A stretch of 64,000 nt of DNA from Bradyrhizobium cytisi (GTDB taxonomy: Bacteria > Pseudomonadota > Alphaproteobacteria > Rhizobiales > Xanthobacteraceae): assembly GCF_008123515.1 (NCBI RefSeq), contig NZ_VSSR01000007.1:1-64000 (forward strand), in the 5' to 3' direction. Shown here one piece after another: positions 7,228-15,493 of this stretch. The number at the start of each line of letters is the position of its first letter. Positions within the stretch are counted from its first letter, which is position 1. The translations under genes were made by a program, and so were the position numbers. The notes beneath the pieces were generated by a model that was not told the origin of the DNA, searched no databases, and saw only the letters and a program-made list of their open reading frames with translations.

Positions 7228-8088
7228 CTATCCGCGACGAGATGCCGGAAGCCCTGCTGCGCGAACGCGCGCAATTGAGCGGTGCGGTCCTGCCCTATTA
7301 GCCTTCGTCGCGCCGCGTAAGCCCGCCTGCTGCTGGATCGTATCCAAGGCGCCGGACGACTGCTCCTCTGCGACGAAGCTGTTGAGCAGCGGGAGCGCGC
7401 TCTCACGTCCCTTGGGGATCGCGATGGCCATGTGCTCGGCGCCCCAATTGCCGTCGAGGATCTTTGCGCCCGGCATCTGGTCGGACATCTCGAATAGCGT
7501 CGGCTTGTTGGTGGCGTAGAGATCGATCTCGCCGCGGCCGAACATGGCGATGGCGATCTTGACGCTCTCGGCAGGAACGATGGTTGCGTTCTTGAACTTT
7601 GCAGGCAACGTCCGCTCGGAGGTCGAGCCCTTGGTGACGCCGATCTTCACGCCCGGCTTGTCGATATCCTCGATCTTGCCGATCGGGGAATTCACTGGAA
7701 CGAGATAGCCGAGCTCGATCGCCAGCACGGGCTGGCTGAAGCTGACCTCGTTGGCGCGGGCCGGGGTGGCGTTGGTCACGGTGAAATCGACCTGGCCGTC
7801 GTGGATCGCGGTGACGATGTCGGCGACACGCTGGAACCTGACATAGTCGATGGGAACGCCGAGCCGGTTCGCCAGCTCTCCGCCGAGATCGTAGGCGAGG
7901 CCGTGCGGCTTGCCGGCTGCATCTGTGACCATCGAGGTCGGGCTGCCCGGATAGATGCCGACGCGCAACGTGCCGCTCGGCGCCAGCAGTTTTGCTTCCC
8001 CGTCGGCGTGCGCGAGCGCGCCGAACATGCTGACGACTGCGATTGCGAGCACGGCGCCGCGTGCAACGTGCCCAGAAGAAGTCCTCAT
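7228..8088 (-). CDS. Type 2 periplasmic solute-binding protein
   Basis: A 286-residue exported amino-acid-type ABC solute-binding protein (SBP_bac_3 fold). It has a signal peptide ending near AHADGEA, then SGTLRVGIYPGSP, VDFTVTNATPARANEVSFSQP, and the ligand-domain stretch GVKIGVTKGSTSERTLP. The last roughly 25 residues are Arg/Ala-rich (NRAGPHRSIARVRAAGLPASRR) and unlike the usual end of the family just after QQAGLRGA, so a terminal frameshift is possible. It starts 10 bp after the Bug gene and is probably co-transcribed. No permease or ATPase gene is adjacent. Confidence 0.85.
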   Translation of the reverse strand: MRTSSGHVARGAVLAIAVVSMFGALAHADGEAKLLAPSGTLRVGIYPGSPTSMVTDAAGKPHGLAYDLGGELANRLGVPIDYVRFQRVADIVTAIHDGQVDFTVTNATPARANEVSFSQPVLAIELGYLVPVNSPIGKIEDIDKPGVKIGVTKGSTSERTLPAKFKNATIVPAESVKIAIAMFGRGEIDLYATNKPTLFEMSDQMPGAKILDGNWGAEHMAIAIPKGRESALPLLNSFVAEEQSSGALDTIQQQAGLRGATKANRAGPHRSIARVRAAGLPASRRG

Positions 8089-8098
8089 GTGAATGGTC

Positions 8099-9082
8099 TC
8101 ACTGCGCGCGGATGTCGGCAGCCTTCAGCACCGGTTCCCATTTGGTCGTCTCGGCATGCATGTAGGCATCGAAATCCTTGGCGGAGGAGCCGACCGGGGC
8201 CGCGCCGATCTTGCCGAGCGTCGCCAGCACATTCGGATCCTGCAGCGCCGCCTTCAGGTCGGTCTCGAGTTTTGCGACGATCTCCGGCGGCATTTTTGCC
8301 GGTCCAAGCATGCCCCACCAGACCGAGACATCGTAGCCGGGGACGCCGGACTCGGCGACGGTCGGGACATCAGGTAGCGCCTTGGAGCGCTCGGCCGTGG
8401 TCACCGCGAGCGCGCGCACCGGGCCGCCGCCTTCGAGCTGGCCGATCGCTTCCGCGAGCGGATTGATGCTGAGCGGAATCTCGCCCGCGATCACGGCGGT
8501 CAGCGCCGGCGCCCCGCCCTTGTAGGGGATCGCGACGATCTTGGTGCCGGACATGTATTTCAGAAGCTCGCCGGCGAGATGCGCCGAGGTCCCGTTGCCG
8601 GACATGCCGTAGGAGAGCTTGTCCGGCTCCTTCCTGGCCGCGGCCAGAAGATCGCCGAGCGTCTTGTAGGGGCTGTCCTTGGCCACCACGATCGCAAGCG
8701 GCGAGGAGGCGACTTCACTGATCGCGGTAAAATCCTTGAACGTGTCATAGGGCACGCTCGGATAGATGAACTGGTTCAGCGGATGGCCGCTGGCAACCAG
8801 GATCAGCGTGTAGCCATCGGGCGCGGCCTGTGTCAGCGCCTGCGAGGCGACGATGCCGCCGGCGCCGGGGCGGTTGTCGATCACGGGCTGCTGGCCCCAG
8901 GCTTTTGCGAGTGCCTGGCCGAGCGTCCGCGCCAGCACGTCGACCGCGCCGCCGGCGGCGTAGGGCACGAGAATGTGGACCGGCTTGCTCGGATAATTGT
9001 CGGCGGCTTGCGCGAAGCCGCCTGCGAGCAGCAGACCGGCACCGAGCATCACGGCGCCGACCTTCTTGTTCAACCCCAGCAT
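8099..9082 (-). CDS. Bug/TctC tripartite tricarboxylate solute receptor
   Basis: A 327-residue exported solute-binding protein of the Bug (TctC) family, which captures carboxylates or aromatic acids for tripartite tricarboxylate transporters. After a signal peptide (GLLLAGGFAQA) come the family marks YPSKPVHILVPYAAGGAVDVLARTLG, NRPGAGG and PDGYTL. The start at 9082 is chosen because AAGGAG lies eight bases upstream; a start seven codons earlier lacks one. It is divergent from the TetR gene with a palindromic operator between them, so it is probably TetR-controlled and feeds the adjacent aromatic-acid pathway. No TctA or TctB membrane genes are present. Confidence 0.9.
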   Translation of the reverse strand: MLGLNKKVGAVMLGAGLLLAGGFAQAADNYPSKPVHILVPYAAGGAVDVLARTLGQALAKAWGQQPVIDNRPGAGGIVASQALTQAAPDGYTLILVASGHPLNQFIYPSVPYDTFKDFTAISEVASSPLAIVVAKDSPYKTLGDLLAAARKEPDKLSYGMSGNGTSAHLAGELLKYMSGTKIVAIPYKGGAPALTAVIAGEIPLSINPLAEAIGQLEGGGPVRALAVTTAERSKALPDVPTVAESGVPGYDVSVWWGMLGPAKMPPEIVAKLETDLKAALQDPNVLATLGKIGAAPVGSSAKDFDAYMHAETTKWEPVLKAADIRAQ

Positions 9083-9175
9083 ATTCAGCACTCCTTGGGG
9101 CATTCGCGTCCGTGCGGTGGTGTTCCGAGCCGCTTCCGGACGTTGCCCGTGGTTTTTGTTGACGAGACCTTATCT

Positions 9176-9193
9176 TTTGTACGATAGTACAAA
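9176..9193. promoter_or_regulatory. Perfect palindrome, probable TetR operator
   Basis: TTTGTAC and GTACAAA form a perfect 7-bp inverted repeat around GATA. It ends five bases before the TetR gene start and overlaps where a -10 element would fall after TTGACG at 9159-9164. The position suggests autoregulation and control of the divergent Bug gene. Confidence 0.75.
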
Positions 9194-9197
9194 TCAC

Positions 9198-9908
9198 ATG
9201 CTACGCAAGCCCACCAGCAAGGAAACGGCCCGCAAGCCGAACATGCGCGAGGCGATCCTCGCCGCGGCCGAGGAGCTGTTCGCCACCAACGGCTTCAACG
9301 CCGTCTCGGTGCGCGACATCGCACAGGCGGCCGGGGCCAATCCCGGCAGCGTGACCTATCATTTCAAGACCAAGGACGGCTTGCTGCTGGAGATCTACCG
9401 GCGCCATTGCGGGCCGATGAATTTGCGCCGCTCGGAGCTGCTCGCCGCCGCCAAGCGCGTGCGCGATCTCCAGGACCGGCTGGAAGCGGTGGTGCGGGCC
9501 TATGTGGTGCCGGCCTTCACATCCGGCAGCGATCTTGCCGGCGGCGGCGCGCGCTTCACGCGGCTGCGCGCCGTGATGTCGGCGGAAGGCAACGAGGTCG
9601 CGCGAAAAATCATCGCGCAGACCTTTGACGACACCAGCCACGCCTTTATCGACGCGATCCACGACAGCCTGCCGCACATTCCGCGCACCGACATCGTCTG
9701 GCGCAGCCACTTCCTGCTCGGCGCACTCTATTACTCGCTGGTGACGCCGGATCGCGTCTCGCGCCTGTCGCGCGGCGAGGCCGACGGCGGCGATCCCGCC
9801 AATGCCATCGAGCAATTGGTGCAGGCCACCGTCGCCGCCTTTCAGGCGCCGGCGCTCGACCAGGCCGTACCCGCGAAGCGACGGCCGGTCGTCAGCAGCA
9901 AGACTTGA
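9198..9908 (+). CDS. TetR-family regulator
   Basis: A 236-residue one-component repressor. The N-terminal helix-turn-helix (about residues 15-60: REAILAAAEELFATNGF, then SVRDIAQAAGANPGSVTYHFKTKDGLL) is classical; the C-terminal ligand domain is of the longer TetR type, with LGALYYSL near residue 178. It starts five bases after a perfect palindrome and is divergent from a Bug receptor. Downstream lies the aromatic-acid catabolic operon, so the inducer is probably a pathway acid or lactone (inference). Confidence 0.9.
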   Translation: MLRKPTSKETARKPNMREAILAAAEELFATNGFNAVSVRDIAQAAGANPGSVTYHFKTKDGLLLEIYRRHCGPMNLRRSELLAAAKRVRDLQDRLEAVVRAYVVPAFTSGSDLAGGGARFTRLRAVMSAEGNEVARKIIAQTFDDTSHAFIDAIHDSLPHIPRTDIVWRSHFLLGALYYSLVTPDRVSRLSRGEADGGDPANAIEQLVQATVAAFQAPALDQAVPAKRRPVVSSKT

Positions 9909-9982
9909 AAGAAACCGCCCGAGTGGAGGCGCGTAACAGCGCTTCCGCTCGCAAGCGGACATGTGATGGGGTGTTTGAGGAA

Positions 9983-10954
9983 ATGAACAGGCGGGAGTGC
10001 TTGCATCTCTTGACCGGACTGGCCGGCGCCGCGCGCGCGAGCCAAGCGCGTGCGCAAGGGGCCGAGCCCAAAGCCGAATCCAAGCCGATCCCGACGATTG
10101 ATCCGCCGGATCCAAATCCCAAGACGCCGTCGTTCAAGCTGCCACCGAAATCCTGCGACAGCCACACCCACATCTTCGGGCCGGCGTCCCGTTATCCCTT
10201 CTCGGAGAAGCGTCCCTACAACACCGCCGACGCGCCGCTGGAGATGTTCCGCAGTGTGCACGAGAAGATCGGCGTCGAGCGCTGCGTGATCGTCAATGCC
10301 ACGGTCCACGGCACCGACAATCGCGTCGTCACCGATGCGATCGCGCAGAGCGAGGGCGCCTACAAGGGCATCGCCAATGTCAGCGACGAGATGACCGGGA
10401 AGGAGCTGGCGGCGCTCGACAAGGGCGGCATCTGCGGCTGCCGCTTCGCCTTCCTCAAGCGCCTCGGTGGCGTCGGCGACATGACCAAGTTCCAGCGTAT
10501 CGTGCATCGGGTCGCCGAGCTCGGCTGGCACATCGACGTCTATTTCGAGCCCGGCACGATCGCCGAATTCGCGCCGATCCTGACCGCGCTGCCGACGCCT
10601 TACGTGATCGACCACATGGGCACGGTCCAGGCCGCGAAAGGTCTCGACGATCCCGGCTTCACTGCGCTGCTCGATCTCCAGAAGAGGGACGAGAAGTGCT
10701 GGGTCAAGATCACCGGCCTCGAGCGGGCCTCCGCCGCCGGCAAGCCGTTCCACGACGCGGTGCCGTTCGCGAAGGCGCTGATCGACAACGCGCCCGGGCG
10801 CGTCATCTGGGGCACCGACTGGCCGCACCCCAACGTCAAGGTGATGCCGAATGACGGCGATCTTGTCGATTTGATCCCGCTCTACGCGCCCGGCAAGGCG
10901 ATCCAGCAGAAGTTGCTGGTCGACAATCCCGCCCGCCTCTTCAAGTTCAGCTGA
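9983..10954 (+). CDS. LigI-like amidohydrolase with Tat-like leader
   Basis: A 323-residue TIM-barrel hydrolase of the amidohydrolase_2 group that includes 2-pyrone-4,6-dicarboxylate lactonase (LigI). Metal and substrate motifs are CDSHTHIFGP, YVIDHMG and GTDWPHPNVK. The chosen start (9983, after TTTGAGGAA) gives MNRRECLHLLTGLAGAARA, a twin-arginine-like leader that the next paralogue lacks, so this copy may be exported. About half its residues match the following gene, indicating tandem duplication. Its stop overlaps the next start (TGATG). The exact lactone or amide substrate is not certain. Confidence 0.85.
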   Translation: MNRRECLHLLTGLAGAARASQARAQGAEPKAESKPIPTIDPPDPNPKTPSFKLPPKSCDSHTHIFGPASRYPFSEKRPYNTADAPLEMFRSVHEKIGVERCVIVNATVHGTDNRVVTDAIAQSEGAYKGIANVSDEMTGKELAALDKGGICGCRFAFLKRLGGVGDMTKFQRIVHRVAELGWHIDVYFEPGTIAEFAPILTALPTPYVIDHMGTVQAAKGLDDPGFTALLDLQKRDEKCWVKITGLERASAAGKPFHDAVPFAKALIDNAPGRVIWGTDWPHPNVKVMPNDGDLVDLIPLYAPGKAIQQKLLVDNPARLFKFS

Positions 10955-11838
10955 TGAATATGATGTACACGCCAACCATTCCGCCGCCGGATCCAAACAC
11001 GCGCACGCCGAAGTTCAGGCTGCCAAAGCTGTCCTGCGATGCGCATTGCCACATCTTCGGGCCCGGCGCGAAATATCCTTATGCGCCGGATCGTTCCTAC
11101 ACGCCGCCGGATGCTCCGCTCGAGGACTTCAAGGTCCTGCACGCCAAGCTCGGTGTGGAGCGCGCGGTCATCGTCAATGCCAGCGTGCATGGCATCGACA
11201 ATACGGTGGCGCTCGACGCCATCGCGCAGAGTAACGGCGCCTATCGCGCGGTCGCCAATATCGACGACACCATCACCGAACGCGGGCTTCGCACTCTGCA
11301 CGAGGGCGGCTTCCGCGGCTGCCGCTTCAATTTCGTCCGCCATCTCGGCGGCGTCCCTGACAAGAGTGTATTCAACCGCATCATCGCGATGGTCGCGGCG
11401 CTCGGCTGGCACGTCGATCTGCATTTCGATGCGATCGACCTGCCCGAATATGCGGACATGCTGACAAGGCTGCCGCTGAGCTACACCATTGACCATATGG
11501 GGCGGGTGAAGGCCTCCGAGGGGCTCGACCAGCTTCCGTTCAAGATCTTGATCGAGCTGATGCAGCGTGACGAAAAGTGCTGGGTCAAGATCTGCGGCTC
11601 GGAACGGGTGTCCTCCGCCGGCCCACCATTCACCGATGCCGTGCCGTTCGCGCGCAAGATCGTCGAGACGGCGCCCGACCGCATCATCTGGGGCACGGAC
11701 TGGCCACATCCCAACGTCAAGGTGATGCCGAATGATGGCGACCTCGTCGATCTGATCCCGCTATTCGCGCCGGAGCCGGAGCTTCAGCAGAAGATCCTGG
11801 TCGATAATCCCGCGCGGCTGTTTGGATTCGACGAATGA
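10954..11838 (+). CDS. LigI-like amidohydrolase, cytoplasmic paralogue
   Basis: A 294-residue paralogue of the preceding gene without a leader peptide. It keeps the same motifs: CDAHCHIFGP, YTIDHMGRVK, and GTDWPHPNVKVMPNDGDLVD near the C-terminus. In LigI this fold hydrolyses 2-pyrone-4,6-dicarboxylate to 4-oxalomesaconate, which is the substrate of the GalB-like enzyme encoded downstream, so the role fits the operon. The start shares one base with the upstream stop, and its stop overlaps the dctA-like start by four bases. Confidence 0.87.
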   Translation: MNMMYTPTIPPPDPNTRTPKFRLPKLSCDAHCHIFGPGAKYPYAPDRSYTPPDAPLEDFKVLHAKLGVERAVIVNASVHGIDNTVALDAIAQSNGAYRAVANIDDTITERGLRTLHEGGFRGCRFNFVRHLGGVPDKSVFNRIIAMVAALGWHVDLHFDAIDLPEYADMLTRLPLSYTIDHMGRVKASEGLDQLPFKILIELMQRDEKCWVKICGSERVSSAGPPFTDAVPFARKIVETAPDRIIWGTDWPHPNVKVMPNDGDLVDLIPLFAPEPELQQKILVDNPARLFGFDE

Positions 11839-13136
11839 CGGCGATGGCGGTCGACAAGCCGCGCGCCCGCGCCTGGTGGAAGGAGCTCTGGATCCAGGTG
11901 CTCATTGCCATGGCAGCCGGCATCGCGCTTGGGATCGTCAGTCCCGAGGCGGGCACGAAGATGCAGCCGCTCGGGGACGCCTTCATCAAGGCGATCCGGA
12001 TGCTGATCGCGCCGATCATCTTCTGCACCGTCGTCCATGGCATCGCGCATATGGCCGACATGGCGCGGGTCGGGCGGGTCGCGGTCAAGGCCATCATCTA
12101 TTTCGAGGTCATGACCACGATCGCGCTGATCATCGGTCTCATCGCGGTGAATGTGCTCAAGCCAGGCGCCGGCATGAACATCGATCCCGCCAGCATCAAT
12201 GCCAGCGCGGTTGAGCCTTACGTCAAGCAGACGGCGGTGATCGGCTTCGTGCCGTTCCTGATGAATATCGTGCCCGCGACGTTCATCGGCGCCTTTGCCG
12301 AGGGCAACATCCTCCAGGTCCTGTTCATTTCGGTGCTGTGCGGCTTCGCGCTGGTGCAGCTCGGCGAGCGCGCCGCACCCCTGGTCAATTTGATCGACAT
12401 CTCCGCCAGGATGGTGTTTGCCGTGGTCGGCTTCGTGATGTGGGCAGCTCCAATCGGCGCGTTTGGCGCGATCGCCTTTACCGTCGGCAAGTTCGGCGTC
12501 GGCTCGCTGGCCTCGCTCGGCAAGCTGCTGGGCGGGTTCTATCTCACCTGCGTGATTTTCATCATCGTGGCGCTCGGCCCGGTGGCGCGTCTCTGTGGCT
12601 TCTCGCTGCTGAAGCTGATCCGCTACATCTGGGAGGAGCTATTGATCTGCATCGCCACGACGTCGTCCGAGACGGTGCTGCCGCGGATGCTGACCAAGCT
12701 GGAGAAAGCCGGCTGCGAGAAGAGCGTGGTTGGGCTCGTGATCCCAACCGGCTATTCATTCAATCTCGACGGCACTTGTCTCTACCTTGCCGCCGCTTCC
12801 GTGTTCCTGGCGCAGGCGACCAACACCCCGTTGGGGCTCGCCGAGCAGATCGAGCTGCTGCTGATTCTGCTCGTGACCTCCAAGGGCGCGGCGGGCATCG
12901 CGGGCGCGGCCTTTGTCGTGCTGGCGGCGACGCTGTCCGCCACCGGCTCCATCCCGGTGACGAGCGTCGCGCTGGTGCTCGGCATCCATCGCCTGATGTC
13001 GCAAGGGCTGACGCCGACCAATCTGATCGGGAACGCGGTGGCGACCATCGCGATTGCCAAATGGGAAGGGGCACTCGATCGCGAGCGCCTGAAGCGCGTG
13101 CTCGACGGCGAGGAACCTGCGGCTGCCGCGGCCTGA
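11835..13136 (+). CDS. dctA: DctA-type dicarboxylate/H+ symporter
   Basis: A 433-residue inner-membrane secondary transporter of the DAACS (GltPh/DctA) family. Family marks are the re-entrant Ser-rich loop ATTSSETVLPRM, the unwound-helix motif PTGYSFNLDGTCLY and TSKGAAGIAGAAFVVL. Eight transmembrane helices and two hairpins are expected. It is joined to the preceding hydrolase by a four-base ATGA overlap, so it probably imports the di- or tricarboxylate, or aromatic acid, used by this operon rather than being the housekeeping C4 transporter. The dctA symbol therefore denotes the family, not the proven substrate. Confidence 0.9.
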   Translation: MTAMAVDKPRARAWWKELWIQVLIAMAAGIALGIVSPEAGTKMQPLGDAFIKAIRMLIAPIIFCTVVHGIAHMADMARVGRVAVKAIIYFEVMTTIALIIGLIAVNVLKPGAGMNIDPASINASAVEPYVKQTAVIGFVPFLMNIVPATFIGAFAEGNILQVLFISVLCGFALVQLGERAAPLVNLIDISARMVFAVVGFVMWAAPIGAFGAIAFTVGKFGVGSLASLGKLLGGFYLTCVIFIIVALGPVARLCGFSLLKLIRYIWEELLICIATTSSETVLPRMLTKLEKAGCEKSVVGLVIPTGYSFNLDGTCLYLAAASVFLAQATNTPLGLAEQIELLLILLVTSKGAAGIAGAAFVVLAATLSATGSIPVTSVALVLGIHRLMSQGLTPTNLIGNAVATIAIAKWEGALDRERLKRVLDGEEPAAAAA

Positions 13137-13202
13137 TGAAATTGCTGCCGGGATGACGCAACCAGCCTATGATGTTGACGAACGAAAGAGGGGAGTAGTC
13201 CC

Positions 13203-13916
13203 ATGAAAACAGGTCTCGTGATCACCGCCCATCCCGGCGATTTCATCTGGCGCGCCGGTGGCGCCATCGCGCTGCATGCGAAGAAGGGCTATCGCATGAA
13301 GATCGTCTGCATGTCCTTCGGCGAGCGCGGCGAGAGCCAGTTCGCCTGGAAGGAAAAGGGCGCGACGCTGGAATCGGTCAAGGCGGGCCGCAAGGACGAG
13401 GCGGAGCGGGCGGCAAAGCTGCTCGGCGCGGAGATCGAGTTCTTCGATTGCGGCGACTATCCGCTGAAGCTGACCGAGGCGCATTTCGACCGCATGGTCG
13501 ACATCTACCGCGAGCTCAATCCGAGCTTCGTGCTGACGCACGCGCTGGAAGACCCCTACAATTTCGACCATCCGAACGCGGCGCACTTCGCGCAGGAGAC
13601 CCGTGTGGTCGCGCAGGCCATGGGTCACAAGCCGGGCGCTCAGTACCAATATTCGGCGCCGCCGGTGTTTCTGTTCGAACCGCACCAGCCCGAGCAGTGC
13701 AACTACAAGCCGGACCTGCTTCTGAAGATCGACGAGGTCTGGAAGGAAAAGTACGAGGCGTTCCAGATCCTCGCCGCGCAAAAGCATCTGTGGGGGTATT
13801 ACGAGCGCGTCGCGCTCAACCGCGGCATCCAGGGTAGCCGCAACACCGGCATTCCCATGACCTATGGCGAGTCTTATCAGCGCCTGTTCCCGACGGTTGC
13901 GGAGGTGCTGGCATGA
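13203..13916 (+). CDS. galB: 4-oxalomesaconate hydratase (PIG-L family, GalB-like)
   Basis: A 237-residue zinc enzyme of the PIG-L/LmbE fold. It closely resembles GalB of Pseudomonas putida, which hydrates 4-oxalomesaconate to 4-carboxy-4-hydroxy-2-oxoadipate. GalB marks are [19 protein letters not shown] near the N-terminus (His10, Asp13), [39 protein letters not shown] and [27 protein letters not shown] precedes the start. Its stop overlaps the next gene, an aldolase that uses its product, which supports the pathway assignment. Confidence 0.88.
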   Translation: MKTGLVITAHPGDFIWRAGGAIALHAKKGYRMKIVCMSFGERGESQFAWKEKGATLESVKAGRKDEAERAAKLLGAEIEFFDCGDYPLKLTEAHFDRMVDIYRELNPSFVLTHALEDPYNFDHPNAAHFAQETRVVAQAMGHKPGAQYQYSAPPVFLFEPHQPEQCNYKPDLLLKIDEVWKEKYEAFQILAAQKHLWGYYERVALNRGIQGSRNTGIPMTYGESYQRLFPTVAEVLA

Positions 13917-14596
13917 AGCCGGTCGTCGTTCGCAACATCAAGCGTGCCGATCCCGCTGGCATGGCGGAATATGGCGTCTCGACCGTGCACGAGGCCTATG
14001 GTCGCATCGGCCTGATGAAACCGTACTTGCGGCCGGTCTGGGCGGGCGCGTCGATCGCCGGTCCCGCCGTCACCGTGCTGGCGCAGCCAGGCGACAACTG
14101 GATGATCCATGTCGCCGTCGAGCAGTGCAGGAAGGGCGACATCCTCGTCGTCGGCTGCACCACCGACAATACCGACGGGATGTTCGGCGAGCTGCTGGCG
14201 ACTTCGCTTCAGGCACGCGGTGTGCAGGGATTGATCATCGATGCCGGCTGCCGCGACGTCAAAGCGCTGCATGAGATGAGTTTTCCGGTATGGTCGCGCG
14301 CGGTCTCGGCCAAGGGCACGGTCAAGGCCACGCTCGGCTCGGTCAACGTCCCCGTGGTCTGCGCCGGCGTCAACGTTGATCCCGGCGACGTCGTCGTCGC
14401 CGATGACGACGGCGTCGTGGTGGTGCCGAAGCGCTATGCCACCGAGGTCGCCGAGAAGGCGAAGAAGCGCAATGCCGACGAGGGCGGCAAGCGCAAGCGC
14501 CTTGCCTCGGGCGAGCTGGGCCTCGACATGTACAGCATGCGCGAGGCGCTGGCGAAGGCCGGGCTCGTCTACGTCGACAATCCAGAGGACGTCTAA
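13913..14596 (+). CDS. ligK: 4-carboxy-4-hydroxy-2-oxoadipate aldolase (RraA-like fold)
   Basis: A 227-residue class II aldolase of the RraA/ProA/LigK group. It splits 4-carboxy-4-hydroxy-2-oxoadipate to pyruvate and oxaloacetate and often also decarboxylates oxaloacetate. Diagnostic residues are Gly92 in FGELLATS and Arg114-Asp115 in [10 protein letters not shown], matching the metal and pyruvate site. The C-terminal extension after [10 protein letters not shown] is that of true aldolases rather than short RraA proteins. It overlaps galB by four bases and completes the last two steps of the 4,5-cleavage pathway. Confidence 0.88.
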   Translation: MKPVVVRNIKRADPAGMAEYGVSTVHEAYGRIGLMKPYLRPVWAGASIAGPAVTVLAQPGDNWMIHVAVEQCRKGDILVVGCTTDNTDGMFGELLATSLQARGVQGLIIDAGCRDVKALHEMSFPVWSRAVSAKGTVKATLGSVNVPVVCAGVNVDPGDVVVADDDGVVVVPKRYATEVAEKAKKRNADEGGKRKRLASGELGLDMYSMREALAKAGLVYVDNPEDV

Positions 14597-14623
14597 GCGG
14601 GATAAAAGAAGCGGAGCGCACCG

Positions 14624-15493
14624 ATGGACCGTCTCAAGCTGAAGGCTGTGCTCGGCAGTCACCCCCATGTCCAGGCGATGAAGCGCGGCGAGCTCCGCTC
14701 CGAGCTGTTCGACCTCGATTTCATCGAGTACACGCCGACCAACGCGGCTTTCAGGCCGATGGTGCGCGAGCAGGCGTTTGACGTCTGCGAGATGGCGATC
14801 GTCACCTATCTGATGGCAAAAGCGCACGGCAAGCCGCTGGTGCTGCTGCCCGCGACCATGATGGGCCGCTTCCAGCATTCCTATGCGCTGTACAATCCCG
14901 CGCGTGGGATGCTGGGGCCATCCGATCTCGAAGGCAAGCGCGTCGGTATCCGCTCCTTCACGACGACGACGGGAGCCTGGATCAGGGGCATCCTCGCCAA
15001 CGACTATGGCGTCAATCTCGACAGGATCCGCTGGGTGACGTTCGAGGATCCGCATGTCGCCGAATATGTCGACACCACCGAGCGGGCGCCGAAGGACAAG
15101 AAGGTTTTGGAGATGCTGCTTGACGGCGAGGTCGACGCTGTCCTCGGCGAGACGTCGAACGACCCAAAGCTGAAGCCGCTATTTCCCGATCCGGCTGCTG
15201 AGGGCGCGAGATGGTTTGCCCGCCGCGGCGTGGTGCCGGTCAATCATCTCGTGGTCGTGACCGAGAGCCTCGCGAGATCGCGCCCCGACGTGGTTGCGGG
15301 CATCTATGATCTGCTCAAGCAGAACAAGGCGCAGGTAGGATCGCCAGCGACGCCCGACTTCGTTCCGTTCGGGATCGAGGCGAACAGAAAGCCGTTGGAG
15401 CTGATCGTCGACTACGCATTCCAGCAGGGGCTGATTCCGCGCCGCTATGCAGTCGAGGAGCTCTTCGACGCGACGACACGAGGGTTGAACTGA
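14624..15493 (+). CDS. 4,5-dihydroxyphthalate decarboxylase-like / PBP-fold protein
   Basis: A 289-residue protein of the type 2 periplasmic-binding fold but with no signal peptide, so cytoplasmic. It resembles 4,5-dihydroxyphthalate decarboxylase (Pht5) and relatives often annotated as ABC solute-binding proteins: FRPMVREQAFDVCEMAIVTY, then KPLVLLPATMMGRFQHS, then LEGKRVGIRSFTTTTGAWIRG. If a true decarboxylase it would make protocatechuate from 4,5-dihydroxyphthalate, upstream of the ring-cleavage steps encoded around it. It lies 27 bp after the aldolase and its stop overlaps the next start. The reaction is inferred only. Confidence 0.7.
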   Translation: MDRLKLKAVLGSHPHVQAMKRGELRSELFDLDFIEYTPTNAAFRPMVREQAFDVCEMAIVTYLMAKAHGKPLVLLPATMMGRFQHSYALYNPARGMLGPSDLEGKRVGIRSFTTTTGAWIRGILANDYGVNLDRIRWVTFEDPHVAEYVDTTERAPKDKKVLEMLLDGEVDAVLGETSNDPKLKPLFPDPAAEGARWFARRGVVPVNHLVVVTESLARSRPDVVAGIYDLLKQNKAQVGSPATPDFVPFGIEANRKPLELIVDYAFQQGLIPRRYAVEELFDATTRGLN

